A DNA stretch of 64,000 bases from an uncultured Candidatus Saccharibacteria bacterium (GCA_947253945.1 CAMYAY010000004.1:4936-68935); one strand, 5' to 3'; counted from the first letter of the stretch, positions 26,098 through 35,315 are shown. Numbers and translations are program-made. The notes: generated by a model from the letters alone, not told the origin.

Positions 26098-27660
26098 TTA
26101 ATTGTCAGTTTTTTCTATATTTCTAGCCTTGTTGTTAGCCTTCATCAAGCGATAGACAATAAATGATGCTAAACCAAGGAACGATAACAAGCTAACTGTA
26201 GCGGTAGCGATCTTTACACCGGCGCGCGGAGCACCAACGCAGCGTTTATCGCCAGCTTTAATGCGGTGATTGGAAGGACAGACATCCGACTGCGCCACGC
26301 CACCTTGATTGCCATGGCTGTGCTCTTTATCTACATTGTGGTCATCATTAGGGCCTTCCGGGCTATTATCATTACTGTTAGTATTTGCAGCGCCAGAACC
26401 AGGACACTTATCCCCCTCTACTACAATCGTAGAAGAAGCAACCCTCTTAATATCCTCACCATTCACCTTGGCAGTCACTAACGCGACGTTTTCGAGGCGG
26501 TTAACACCACAGGCCAATTTATCCTTTTCCGGGACTTTCACTAAATATGTAATATAATTGGGTTTACTGGTGTCGGCGTCACCAATAGACAACGCTTCAT
26601 TCGCTGCACTATCCGACTCCATAATCCACTTATCACTAGTTATCGTTTTAGACTTGGCATTTTTACCATCCCCCTCAACCCACTTCACGCTGTTACTGAT
26701 ATATTTAGCACCCGGAAATAGATAACTACGTAGTTTCACGTCTTTGTTTGGAGACTGGGGACGATATTCAACTTTATATTCAACCGTATCTCCTGGATTA
26801 GCCCGCACAATGGTTGGCATAGCGCGCTCCTTGTTTGCAACACTAGGATTAACTACTCTAACGTTATTATACAAGTTGAATGATGGATGATTGGATTCTA
26901 CACGTATGAAACTTATCACATAGCCGGCATCATCTGCTCCAACCATGTTACCATCTAGCTGTTTTGACCCAATAAGTACACCAACCTTATCATCGGCTAT
27001 ATCTCTCTCGTTCAGCATAAAACCATTTGTACCAAGACCGCGCTCACTATTAAAATACAGAGTGTGATCAAACCAACCACTATCGTTCTCTACAGCATAA
27101 GTATTAGTATCGCCATCTTTACGCTTTAAAGTAGCTACTCCAAAAACAGCACATTTACTACCTGCATTATCGCTAGTTGCACCACAGTTATCTGCCGAAA
27201 TAGTAGTTTTTAGCTCAATCGACGTGTTATCAGGATTGGGAGTAGCAGCCGTATTAACTTTGGTATTCTTAGCTACTAGATTTAAACTCTTATCGGCATC
27301 ATTATGCACAAGAGTTTTCACCATATACAAGTGGCCCTCGTGCAGCTCCGCCTCTTTGTCAAAACCTTCCTTACCTTTGGCTAGCTCAGCAATACTACTA
27401 TAGCCTTTATATTTATCAGTTACATCTTTAACTAATACAAAATTATGCTCATCGCCCCAGTCCTTATTGTCTTTAATCTGGTTAAATACAATTGACTTTG
27501 GTGGCTGACTTACTGTATATGTAGCAGTGTCGTCAGCAAACACCCGTGGAGCTGCTAGCCCAGCCGCAACTACAGCGACTGCAACAGCCGAAACGGCTTG
27601 TTGCCATACATTATATTGACTTCTGTTCTTATGCACCTCTTTTTCCTCCAACTTAATCAT
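26098..27660 (-). CDS. Exported surface protein with C-terminal anchor helix, paralogue
   Basis: The 520 residues repeat the plan of the downstream gene: a signal peptide (hydrophobic part at about 22-42, ending VFA-DD), an N-terminal domain with KDWGDEHNFVLVKDVTDKYKG, a DUF11-like domain with NPGDTVEYKVEYRP, a low-complexity Asn/Asp/Ser/His linker (about 430-465), a cysteine pair (CPSNHRIKAGDKRC) and the shared C-terminal helix module with GAPRAGVKIATA and LGLASFIVYRL. Its start overlaps the stop of the 829-residue gene (TAATG). No LPXTG sorting motif is present, so it is probably held by the membrane helix. Confidence 0.85.
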   Translation of the reverse strand: MIKLEEKEVHKNRSQYNVWQQAVSAVAVAVVAAGLAAPRVFADDTATYTVSQPPKSIVFNQIKDNKDWGDEHNFVLVKDVTDKYKGYSSIAELAKGKEGFDKEAELHEGHLYMVKTLVHNDADKSLNLVAKNTKVNTAATPNPDNTSIELKTTISADNCGATSDNAGSKCAVFGVATLKRKDGDTNTYAVENDSGWFDHTLYFNSERGLGTNGFMLNERDIADDKVGVLIGSKQLDGNMVGADDAGYVISFIRVESNHPSFNLYNNVRVVNPSVANKERAMPTIVRANPGDTVEYKVEYRPQSPNKDVKLRSYLFPGAKYISNSVKWVEGDGKNAKSKTITSDKWIMESDSAANEALSIGDADTSKPNYITYLVKVPEKDKLACGVNRLENVALVTAKVNGEDIKRVASSTIVVEGDKCPGSGAANTNSNDNSPEGPNDDHNVDKEHSHGNQGGVAQSDVCPSNHRIKAGDKRCVGAPRAGVKIATATVSLLSFLGLASFIVYRLMKANNKARNIEKTDN

Positions 27661-30149
27661 TAATTAACCTCATTTGCTAAATCAACTGCTTGCCCAGTGG
27701 CATTATCCACACCCGTAGCATGCACGCTATTTTGCTTCATCTCTTCATAGCTTGGGCCGCCTTGAACCACCTTGGCATTCTGAATACCAGCTTCGGTAAC
27801 GTTCTTTGCTTCCGTAATTGCCACAATATTCTTCATTAAATTATTCATATTGTTTGCAAATACACGATCCTTAAAGTGCACTTCCTTAATCTTAGGCGCT
27901 TCTGGTTTAGACTCTGGTGCTACGCTAGGCTTCTCACCACTAACCGCATTATGCGTTATATGCTCAGTCACACCATTCGGATTTTCAGCCGAACCTGGTT
28001 GATGATTCACCGTATAATTACTTGGTGCATTCTGACGCTGAATCTTCGATATCACCTTTGGCTCCAATTTAGTTTCTGGTTTCGGAGTATCCGGTGTTGG
28101 AGCGGGCTCCGGAGTCGGAGTAGGTTCTGGTTCTGGAGTCGGAGTTGGGGTATCCGGAGTTGGAATATCTGGAGTTGGAGTAGGTTCTGGTTCTGGCTCT
28201 GGAGTCGGGGTTGGGGTATCCGGAGTTGGATTTAAAATATCATGATGAACATCTACCGTCGTATCATGTGTTATATCAGTAGTAGTATCTGGCGACGGCG
28301 TTGGCGTATTATTATCAACAGTAGTCTCAGTTTGCTGCACCGCAGTATGCACCGGCGCTGGTGCCTGAGGTGCATTCATCCTAATTAACACATTGCCACA
28401 CGCCATATTAACATACATATCGCCAAACTTAACCACACTAAGCTTACCATCATCCACTCGAATCGTATCGTACACCAAATGCTTCGTGCCATCTGAATTC
28501 TGCCTAATACCATAATTCTCATATTCACCAGCTGACAATTCATCAAACTCTATGTTAATTTTGCCATCGTTCATTAAATCGGCCAAATCATTCATAGCAT
28601 CGGCACGCAATTGGTTATCGCTCGATAGCCGCGCCGCAAACGCGTCAATTGCAGCACCATCGGTACGATTGCCAGTAAAACCAAGCTTATTTAACTGCGC
28701 ATCACTCAATAAATTAACCGAGTAAATCGCCTGTTGTTGTGGGTTAGAGGTTGTACCCTCAAGATAGTACGATTTAGCGCCCTCTAGATTGTTTGGCAAC
28801 GGTGTGCTAAACGCTGTTGAATTAACTTTATGACTCACATCATACGTACCATCGCCGCGCGCAATACCCCATAAATGGTAATCGGCCTTTGGCAAATTGT
28901 CTACCGTATAATGAACTTCAGCACGGTTTAAGTCTTTCACATCGACTTTTGTCTCTGCGTCATGGCTAGTCTTCGCCTTCTCATGCTTTTCGGAGCGGTG
29001 TACATTTCCTGGCATAGTTGCAGTTGCAGCTGGCGTATTATGCATATTATCGCCCATATATCGTTCACTATTAACCATACTAGCAACAGCACCAATTGAT
29101 AAAATGCCACCCAATGTTGCTGCAATTGCCTTAACAGCAATATTATGCTTCTTTTTACTTCTAAATGATTCGACAATCCTGTCCTTAAAATTAGCAAATC
29201 GGTTGCGCAGCGTACGATTAGCCTGTTCAACCTTCTTTAATTTGGTTGATTTAATCCACTGTTCAAAGAAAGTTATCGTAGCCAAATTAATATCACGGTC
29301 ATTTAATGGATAGCCCATATTCTTAGATGAGTCAGATATAGATTTACCATACTCACGAGCAAGGTCCTCAAGAACACCTTTGTAATCACGTAGCTTCTCT
29401 TTACCTCTATCACTCCAGCCACCAGTACGCTCCGAATTCAGCGTCTCACGCGATACCTTGTCGCGCATTTTTATTGCATCACCAAACGAAGGCAAGTTAT
29501 CGAATAATGAATAGCTAGCTATCATGTCGTCGCTAATCGCCTTACGCTCTTGACGACTCAGCAAACCATATTTTGCCTTTACCTCGGTTGGCACATCATC
29601 CAAATTGCCCGCCTTCTCAGCCTGTTTAATCATGGCGTCATCAATGTCTACGTGAAACTCATACTTAACTTCTTGGTTGTGGCTAGCTTTTTCTTTTGCA
29701 ATCTCACGTTCCGCCCGTTGACGCGCTTCGTGCTCCTCAATGCTCTCCGAGCGAATATTCTCGTATTTGCCTGGCTTGTATTTATCATAATCACGCTGAC
29801 CTTCAGCTTGGTTGAATGGTGCTTCTGTAATTGGATCACCAATAATCTCTGTCTTTAAATCATCAGCTGTTTCGTGTTTCTTGTCGTTAGCCTCATTTGG
29901 GGTAGGATTTAACGGCTCTTCTGAATGTCGCGCCGATGCTTGCTCACTAACATTAAATAAATCATCCTGCAAAGACTTGTCGTTGGCAGATTTTTCGTCT
30001 GGCGCATTAGAGCTATCCGTCCGTCCTGTTTCATCTTTTGCTGAATCATACACCCACCTCGATGGGTCATTAGAATTTTCGAAACCCTTCGACCACGCAT
30101 CAGCGTTTGGATTATATGAATTAGAGTTAGGCTTATTTTTATTGTCCAC
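27660..30149 (-). CDS. Large single-pass membrane protein with Pro/Thr/Glu stalk
   Basis: Not recognised. The 829 residues begin with a GTG. Residues 1-335 are highly charged, with Asn/Ser/Asp-rich disorder followed by helical segments, and are predicted cytosolic; a membrane helix lies at about 337-359; residues 370-600 form an outside domain; 639-690 is a Pro-Thr-Glu-Pro repeat stalk; the rest is another polar domain. It is first in an operon with two exported paralogues and could be the scaffold or signalling partner of a surface complex. An extended -10 box and a leader of about 26-30 bases precede it. Confidence 0.82.
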   Translation of the reverse strand: MDNKNKPNSNSYNPNADAWSKGFENSNDPSRWVYDSAKDETGRTDSSNAPDEKSANDKSLQDDLFNVSEQASARHSEEPLNPTPNEANDKKHETADDLKTEIIGDPITEAPFNQAEGQRDYDKYKPGKYENIRSESIEEHEARQRAEREIAKEKASHNQEVKYEFHVDIDDAMIKQAEKAGNLDDVPTEVKAKYGLLSRQERKAISDDMIASYSLFDNLPSFGDAIKMRDKVSRETLNSERTGGWSDRGKEKLRDYKGVLEDLAREYGKSISDSSKNMGYPLNDRDINLATITFFEQWIKSTKLKKVEQANRTLRNRFANFKDRIVESFRSKKKHNIAVKAIAATLGGILSIGAVASMVNSERYMGDNMHNTPAATATMPGNVHRSEKHEKAKTSHDAETKVDVKDLNRAEVHYTVDNLPKADYHLWGIARGDGTYDVSHKVNSTAFSTPLPNNLEGAKSYYLEGTTSNPQQQAIYSVNLLSDAQLNKLGFTGNRTDGAAIDAFAARLSSDNQLRADAMNDLADLMNDGKINIEFDELSAGEYENYGIRQNSDGTKHLVYDTIRVDDGKLSVVKFGDMYVNMACGNVLIRMNAPQAPAPVHTAVQQTETTVDNNTPTPSPDTTTDITHDTTVDVHHDILNPTPDTPTPTPEPEPEPTPTPDIPTPDTPTPTPEPEPTPTPEPAPTPDTPKPETKLEPKVISKIQRQNAPSNYTVNHQPGSAENPNGVTEHITHNAVSGEKPSVAPESKPEAPKIKEVHFKDRVFANNMNNLMKNIVAITEAKNVTEAGIQNAKVVQGGPSYEEMKQNSVHATGVDNATGQAVDLANEVN
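28080..28235 (-). repeat. Imperfect tandem repeat encoding a Pro/Thr/Glu stalk
   Basis: Repeated units of about 6-12 bases encode TPTPEPEP- and PTPDTPTP-type sequence (residues 639-690). Such repeats usually form an extended wall-spanning rod and can change copy number by slippage. Confidence 0.85.
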
Positions 30150-30181
30150 TACTACCCTTACTTTTAATTGTCCTTATGATT

Positions 30182-30190
30182 ATTTTAGCA
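30182..30190 (-). promoter_or_regulatory. Extended -10 box of the surface-protein operon
   Basis: Minus strand TGCTAAAAT, with a predicted leader of about 26 bases to the GTG at 30149. Confidence 0.5.
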
Positions 30191-30212
30191 CAACCGTCAT
30201 AGTAGTCAATAT

Positions 30213-30236
30213 AAAAAGGGGCTTTTGCCCCTTTTT
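30213..30236 (-). terminator. Terminator downstream of alaS
   Basis: Stem AAAAAGGGGC/GCCCCTTTTT with a 4-base loop, between the alaS stop and the surface-operon promoter. Confidence 0.88.
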
Positions 30237-30254
30237 ATTTAATCGTCAAATAGT

Positions 30255-31661
30255 TTAAAACTTGTTTTTCTTAGTAGCAGCTTGGCTCAACTCGCGCTGA
30301 TGCTGCATCTGCACCTCAAACTGCTCACGCCAGTCATCAGGAATAGCAATACCACGCTTGGCCGCCTCTTCCACTGATAACTCCACTGGGAAACCATAGG
30401 TATCATATAAGCGAAAGATTTCTTCGCCCGTTAAGCCATCAGTCGATAACTTACTAAACTCCTTAATACCCTTACGCAAAGTCTGACGAAAGGCCTTTTC
30501 TTCTTTTACCATCACGGCAATTACTTCATCGCGTGCCGCCTCAACTTCTGGGAAGAACTTTTCATAAATACCAGCAATAACCGGCACAATCTCCTCCATG
30601 AAATTCTGTTCCACACCCAAGTCAAAGGCAAAGCGAACGGCGCGGCGAATCAACCGGCGCATCACATACCCCTGTTGCTTATTACTTGGCCGTACCCCAT
30701 CTACCGCGAGGAAGGTAGCGGCACGCAAGTGGTCAGCAATCACCCGCATTGACTGCTGGTGATCTACATAAGACTTACCGCTAATCTGCTCCAAATGAGT
30801 AATAATCGGAGTAAATAAAGTAGTCTTAAATACATCCGGCGAATCAATCGCAGCTGCCGCGATGCGTTCCAAACCACCGCCAAAGTCAACATTCTTCTTT
30901 GGCAATAAGTCAAACCCATGTTCGCGTTTTACATACTGCGTAAACACCTGGTTGCCAATTTCCATATAACGACCACAATCACAGTTCGGGTGACAGTGCT
31001 TACCAAACTTTGCGTCATGCTGGATATCAGAAAATTCATAGAACACTTCGCTATCTGGGCCGCACGGGTCACCTAGCGGTGTTGTAGATGGGCCACCGTT
31101 ACGACTCCACCAGTTTTTGCTACCATCATAGAAGAAAATACGCGCATTCTCCGGCATACCAACTTCAGCGCCATGTGCTTCTGAACCCATATCACACGTT
31201 TCAGCTTTAATACCTTTAGAGGCAAATAATTCCTGCCAAATTTCCGCTACCTCAGTATCGCGTGGTACATTATTCTCTGGGTCGCCCTGAAAACAGGTAA
31301 CATACAGCCGATTCGGATCAAGACCAACCTCTTCGGTTAGGAAATTAAAGAACCAGGTTAATTGCTCGCGTTTGAAGTAATCGCCCAGACTCCAGTTGCC
31401 TAGCATCTCAAAAAAGGTTGTGTGGCGGTTATCGCCCACCTCTTCAATATCCTGCGCCCGCACGCAAGTCTGCGAGTCGGCTAAACGCGTGCCGTGTGGA
31501 TGCGGCTCACCCAATAAGTACTTTAAAAGTGGCTGCATACCGGAGCCAGTAAATAATGTTGTTTTATCGTTCTCTGGTACAACCTTAGCGCGGTCTAAAA
31601 TATAGTGGCCGTTATTCTTGGCATAGTCCAAAAACTTTTGTCTAATATCCTCAGCATTCAT
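30255..31661 (-). CDS. alaS: Alanyl-tRNA synthetase, naturally short (no editing or C-Ala domain)
   Basis: Class II synthetase for tRNA-Ala. The 468 residues contain the catalytic domain (SGMQPLLKYLLG, the motif-2 region TTFFEMLGNWSLGDYF, motif 3 GGLERIAA) and the tRNA-recognition helical part (GYVMRRLIRRAVRF, FRLYDTYGFPVEL), then stop. Full-length bacterial AlaRS is about 870 residues; the post-transfer editing domain and C-Ala are missing. The end matches the known minimal active E. coli fragment of about 461 residues. The stop is clean and followed by a terminator, so this is not a window artefact. The extended -10 box ends seven bases before the ATG (leaderless). Confidence 0.95.
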   Translation of the reverse strand: MNAEDIRQKFLDYAKNNGHYILDRAKVVPENDKTTLFTGSGMQPLLKYLLGEPHPHGTRLADSQTCVRAQDIEEVGDNRHTTFFEMLGNWSLGDYFKREQLTWFFNFLTEEVGLDPNRLYVTCFQGDPENNVPRDTEVAEIWQELFASKGIKAETCDMGSEAHGAEVGMPENARIFFYDGSKNWWSRNGGPSTTPLGDPCGPDSEVFYEFSDIQHDAKFGKHCHPNCDCGRYMEIGNQVFTQYVKREHGFDLLPKKNVDFGGGLERIAAAAIDSPDVFKTTLFTPIITHLEQISGKSYVDHQQSMRVIADHLRAATFLAVDGVRPSNKQQGYVMRRLIRRAVRFAFDLGVEQNFMEEIVPVIAGIYEKFFPEVEAARDEVIAVMVKEEKAFRQTLRKGIKEFSKLSTDGLTGEEIFRLYDTYGFPVELSVEEAAKRGIAIPDDWREQFEVQMQHQRELSQAATKKNKF

Positions 31662-31667
31662 AGTACC

Positions 31668-31676
31668 ATTTTACCA
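31668..31676 (-). promoter_or_regulatory. Extended -10 box of alaS
   Basis: Minus strand TGGTAAAAT ending seven bases before the ATG. Confidence 0.6.
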
Positions 31677-31688
31677 CATAGCTGGGTG

Positions 31689-32732
31689 CTAGCGGACAAT
31701 ACCACCGCCTAAACACTCTTGGTCATCGTAAATCACAATCGACTGCCCAGCAGCAACCGCACGCTCCGGTTCATCTGGCTTAATAAGCAAGCCATCACCC
31801 ACATACTGCAAGCTAGCTGGCACTAACGGCGCCCGATGGCGCACCCGAATCTGGTACTTTTTATCTGGTCGTGGCGCGTCATTTATCCAATGCACCATGT
31901 GCAATAGTATTTCATCCTTAAAGAATCCAGCAGCATTCAAATTACGACTCACGTAAACCTCGTTGCGCTCCATATTTTTGCCCACCACATAATAAGGCAA
32001 ACCGCCGCCCACGTTTAGCCCGTGACGCTGACCGAAGGTGTAAAAAATTGCCCCGTCATGGCGTCCTAGTACCTTACCAGTCTCTTGTTCAATGACATTA
32101 CCAGGCGCTGTCTCAACATACTGACTCAAAAAATCCTTAATTCCCACCGTGCCCACAAAGCAAATGCCTTGCGAATCACGCTTCCGCGCCGTCACTAACC
32201 CACGCTGAGCGGCATCCGCGCGCACTTGTTGCTTGGTCTGATAATGCGCCAGTGGAAAAACCGTTTTACTAACTGCCTGCCCCGTAATACGATACAAAAA
32301 GTACGTTTGGTCCTTAGCTTCATCCGCCGCGCGCAAGAGGCGAGAACCGTCTGAGCCAGCATAATGACCGGTAGCAATCATATCCGCTCCATCCGCCAAG
32401 GCCGCGCGCAAAAACAAACCAAATTTGACATTTTGGTTACACATGATGTCTGGGTTTGGCGTCCTACCTTGCTTATACTCATCAAGCATATAATCAACTA
32501 CCAGCTGCTTGTACTCGGTCTGAAAGTCAAACACTTTAAATGGTATACCAAGGTGCACTGCCACTCGCTTGGCGTCAGCAAGGTCAGCTGCCCAAGGACA
32601 TTGCATGCCCGGCAAGTCCTCCGTCCAGTTCTTCATATAAACACCGACCACATCATAACCCTGCTCTTGAAGCAAGGCCGCTGACAAAGACGAGTCAACG
32701 CCACCTGACATACCAACATAAACCTTGGTCAT
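31689..32732 (-). CDS. mnmA: tRNA-specific 2-thiouridylase MnmA
   Basis: Adds sulfur to U34 of tRNA-Lys, -Glu and -Gln using sulfur from a cysteine desulfurase. I start at the ATG at 32732, which overlaps the upstream stop (ATGA), giving 347 residues. The ATP-binding PP-loop GMSGGVDSS opens the protein; the two catalytic cysteines are in NPDIMCNQNVKF and GICFVG; TGHYAG is the family block. It is the last gene of an iscS-DUF218-mnmA unit, which places the sulfur donor and acceptor in one transcript. tRNA-Glu(TTC), a likely substrate, is encoded about 14 kb away. Confidence 0.96.
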   Translation of the reverse strand: MTKVYVGMSGGVDSSLSAALLQEQGYDVVGVYMKNWTEDLPGMQCPWAADLADAKRVAVHLGIPFKVFDFQTEYKQLVVDYMLDEYKQGRTPNPDIMCNQNVKFGLFLRAALADGADMIATGHYAGSDGSRLLRAADEAKDQTYFLYRITGQAVSKTVFPLAHYQTKQQVRADAAQRGLVTARKRDSQGICFVGTVGIKDFLSQYVETAPGNVIEQETGKVLGRHDGAIFYTFGQRHGLNVGGGLPYYVVGKNMERNEVYVSRNLNAAGFFKDEILLHMVHWINDAPRPDKKYQIRVRHRAPLVPASLQYVGDGLLIKPDEPERAVAAGQSIVIYDDQECLGGGIVR

Positions 32733-33346
32733 TTTACATGCACTCCTGCAGATAATTCCATGATACCACCCCATTCCACAATGGCCGTCGACCAGCCTTT
32801 AGGCTTGAAAAACCAGAGGTGCCACAACCGGTCATGCGCTGCCGTCGTTCGATAACTGACATTACGGTCAATCTTCTCGAAGTTAGACTTCACACGATGC
32901 AAATGATAAGGGCTACTCACTAAAATTGCCCGCTGCGCCTTCAAACTGTGCAATAATTTACTACTGTTCGCAGCATTCTCCTTGGTATTACGGCTACCGC
33001 CTTCCGCCACCAACGCCGCCTCTGGCACACCTTGCTTAATGGCATAACGACGCATCATCTCAGCATTAGAGGCCGTAGTCGGGTCAGCCGCAGCGCCACT
33101 AAATATTACCTTCGGTGCCCAACCTTTCTTATATAAATTAACGGCACGCTCGGCGCGAGCAAGTGTATTACCACCACTCACCGCCACGATAACATCCGCT
33201 TTCTGGCAACGTCCCACGTCTGACGGCTGCTGACAGCCCGCCAAATCGTCTGTCACTAGTACTTTGTCAGTCGCGATTACAAAAGCAATCGCCAGCACTA
33301 TCAAAGGAGTTATAATTGACAATACAATTTTTAGCACTAAATGCAT
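32729..33346 (-). CDS. DUF218 (YdcF/SanA/ElyC-like) membrane-anchored protein
   Basis: The 205 residues have an N-terminal hydrophobic segment (about 5-24) and an outside DUF218 domain with VIVAVSGGNTLARAERAVNLY, VIFSGAA, GGSRNTKENA and ILVSSPYHLHRV. Relatives (SanA, ElyC) affect envelope integrity and peptidoglycan or lipid-carrier recycling; the exact activity is unknown. It overlaps iscS by 10 bases and mnmA by four. Two cysteines near the start of the outside domain (GCQQPSDVGRC) may pair. Confidence 0.88.
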   Translation of the reverse strand: MHLVLKIVLSIITPLIVLAIAFVIATDKVLVTDDLAGCQQPSDVGRCQKADVIVAVSGGNTLARAERAVNLYKKGWAPKVIFSGAAADPTTASNAEMMRRYAIKQGVPEAALVAEGGSRNTKENAANSSKLLHSLKAQRAILVSSPYHLHRVKSNFEKIDRNVSYRTTAAHDRLWHLWFFKPKGWSTAIVEWGGIMELSAGVHVK

Positions 33347-34488
33347 ACCGCACTCCCAAATTGCAATTGCTCTTTAATTACCGGTGCCAATATTTGCTCT
33401 AACTCGGTTAATTTAGCATCGTCTACCAAGCGGCCCAAAGACAACCGGATTGAACCATCCACCAGCTCTGGCGATAAACCTAACGCCAGCAGTACATGCG
33501 ACCTAGTACCACGATTCGCCGCGCAAGCCGACCCTGTCGACACCATGACGCCGCGCTCGTCAAGCGCAAACACCGCTCGCTCGCCGTCTAGCCCCGGCAC
33601 TGAAAAATTCAAAATCGCTGGCGATTGATGCGCTTTGCTGCCGTTAATTTGCGCATCAGGTAGTTCAGACTGCAGATATGCCACCAGCTTACGGCGCATT
33701 ACGCTTAGCCGCTTTGTTTCACTTTTTCGCAAGCGTTCTGCCAACTCAAGCGCAACCGCAAAGCCGACGGCGTTAGCAACATTCTCTGTTCCGGCGCGCA
33801 AACCCATCTCTTGGCCACCGCCATAAATTAACGGCCTCAATATCACGCCACCACGCACATAAAGCAGTCCGGTTTGTTTTGGACCGTAGCATTTACCAGC
33901 ATTTAACGTCATTAAATCAACACCTAAACGCGCCACATTTAAATCACATACGCCAACAGCCTGCGAAGCATCGGTGTGAAGCAGCAACTGGCGCTTAATA
34001 TTGCGCGAGCGACGCTCAGCGCGACATTCTGCCAGCACTTCGCTGATCGCCTTCAAGTCTGCCACCGTACCAGTTTCACTATTAACATAGCAAACCGACA
34101 CTAGCTCAGTCTGGTCAGTAATCGCCGCCTTTAGCTCCGCCAAGTTGATTTGGCCCTCGCTATCTACCGACAAGATATTACCACCTCTGGCGCGTGCCAA
34201 CGCTAGCACCGCCGGATGTTCAATTGCCGTGGTAACAACCTCACCCGTCACGCCATGCAGAGCAATATTATCCGACTCAGTCGCCCCAGCCGTCAAGACA
34301 ATTTCCGCTGGGCGAGCACCAATAGCCATCGCCAAACGATGCCGCGCCTCTTCAAAGTCAGCCTTCACTTCACGTGCCGGCGTATAAGCCGCCGCCGGAT
34401 TAAAAAAATTATCACTAAAATAAGGCAACATTGCCTTTAAAACCCGCGGGTCAACGGGGGTGGCGGCAGCATGATCTAAATAAATCAT
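33337..34488 (-). CDS. Cysteine desulfurase (NifS/IscS type)
   Basis: PLP enzyme taking sulfur from cysteine. The 383 residues open MIYLDHAAATPVDPRV and show the PLP region HTDASQAVG, the cofactor lysine in LNAGKCYGPKQTG, and the catalytic-cysteine loop STGSACAANRG. The motif around the lysine reads AGK rather than the usual SHK, a small departure. Sharing an operon with mnmA suggests service to tRNA thiolation, while a separate SufS is present at 58 kb for Fe-S assembly. The message is predicted to be leaderless (-10 box ends eight bases before the ATG). Confidence 0.93.
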   Translation of the reverse strand: MIYLDHAAATPVDPRVLKAMLPYFSDNFFNPAAAYTPAREVKADFEEARHRLAMAIGARPAEIVLTAGATESDNIALHGVTGEVVTTAIEHPAVLALARARGGNILSVDSEGQINLAELKAAITDQTELVSVCYVNSETGTVADLKAISEVLAECRAERRSRNIKRQLLLHTDASQAVGVCDLNVARLGVDLMTLNAGKCYGPKQTGLLYVRGGVILRPLIYGGGQEMGLRAGTENVANAVGFAVALELAERLRKSETKRLSVMRRKLVAYLQSELPDAQINGSKAHQSPAILNFSVPGLDGERAVFALDERGVMVSTGSACAANRGTRSHVLLALGLSPELVDGSIRLSLGRLVDDAKLTELEQILAPVIKEQLQFGSAVCI

Positions 34489-34495
34489 TACCTTT

Positions 34496-34504
34496 ATTTT
34501 ACCA
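34496..34504 (-). promoter_or_regulatory. Extended -10 box of the cysteine desulfurase operon
   Basis: Minus strand TGGTAAAAT ending eight bases before the ATG at 34488. Confidence 0.55.
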
Positions 34505-34505
34505 C

Positions 34506-35315
34506 CTAAGCCGCTAAATCGTATAATGCAATTGTGTTTGATGTCGTCTGCTTCGCTACTTTGTCTAACGTTAAGCCACGCCGCGCCGCGATAGCCGCCG
34601 CAATATCTTTAATGCGCGCCGGCTGATTTGTTTGGCCACGATACGGCTTTGGTGTTAACCACGGCGAATCTGTCTCAAGTAAAATCCGTTCTAGTGGCAT
34701 CTGGTCATAGGCCGCCGCTAGCTCTGAATCTTTATTAAATGTCACGATACCATTTACTCCCACGTACAAGCCATAATTTAGCACACGATATAGGCTCTCG
34801 GTGGTATCAGTGAAGCTGTGTACCACGCCGTGTATTTTAAATGGCAATTGTTCAAGCGTCGCCATTAAATCATCAAAAGCGTTGCCGCCATCGCCCGACC
34901 GAATATGCATCGATACCGGCAAGTTAAGCTCATGCGCTAGCTCAAGCTGCGCCTTTAAGGCTTTAATCTGCAGTTCATGACTAGCAAAATCATAATAATA
35001 ATCCAAGCCAATTTCACCCACGCCACAAACCACATCGCGGTTCGGCTCAATTAGCCGTCGAATCTGGTCAATAAAGTCATCCGGTAAATTACTCGCCTCT
35101 TGCGGATGTACCCCTAAGCAAGCATACACTTTTAGACCGTAGCTATCGTGATAGCGCTTGGCATAGTCGAGTGCTAATTGTAAATCAGACATTTCGCCCG
35201 ACAAAGTAATAATTCGGCGTACATTCGCTTCAGCTGCAGCCTTCAATACGCCCTCAGCAGGTAAGTCGTAGTCCGGCTCATGGATATGACAGTGGCTATC
35301 GGCTAGCACGTTCAT
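34506..35315 (-). CDS. tatD: TatD-family metal-dependent DNase
   Basis: Predicted 3'-5' exonuclease acting on DNA/RNA. The 269 residues show the metal ligands of the TIM-barrel: ADSHCHIHEPDYD at the start, GVGEIGLDYYYD, MHIRSGD, VVHSFTDT and LETDSPWLTP. It overlaps the metG end by 20 bases, and GAGG lies just before its ATG. The metG-tatD pair with rsmA and a YabE/Rpf gene is a conserved neighbourhood in Gram-positive bacteria. Confidence 0.94.
   Translation of the reverse strand: MNVLADSHCHIHEPDYDLPAEGVLKAAAEANVRRIITLSGEMSDLQLALDYAKRYHDSYGLKVYACLGVHPQEASNLPDDFIDQIRRLIEPNRDVVCGVGEIGLDYYYDFASHELQIKALKAQLELAHELNLPVSMHIRSGDGGNAFDDLMATLEQLPFKIHGVVHSFTDTTESLYRVLNYGLYVGVNGIVTFNKDSELAAAYDQMPLERILLETDSPWLTPKPYRGQTNQPARIKDIAAAIAARRGLTLDKVAKQTTSNTIALYDLAA

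Noticed and set aside
27876..28235. Trp/Arg/Ser-rich frame opposite the surface-protein stalk
   Set aside because: Its repetitive composition is the reverse complement of the Pro/Thr/Glu codons, with no start signal; it is a by-product of the repeat.
28080..28235. Possible CRISPR-like array
   Set aside because: Units are short, irregular and in frame with a coding sequence; no spacers of constant length and no cas genes.
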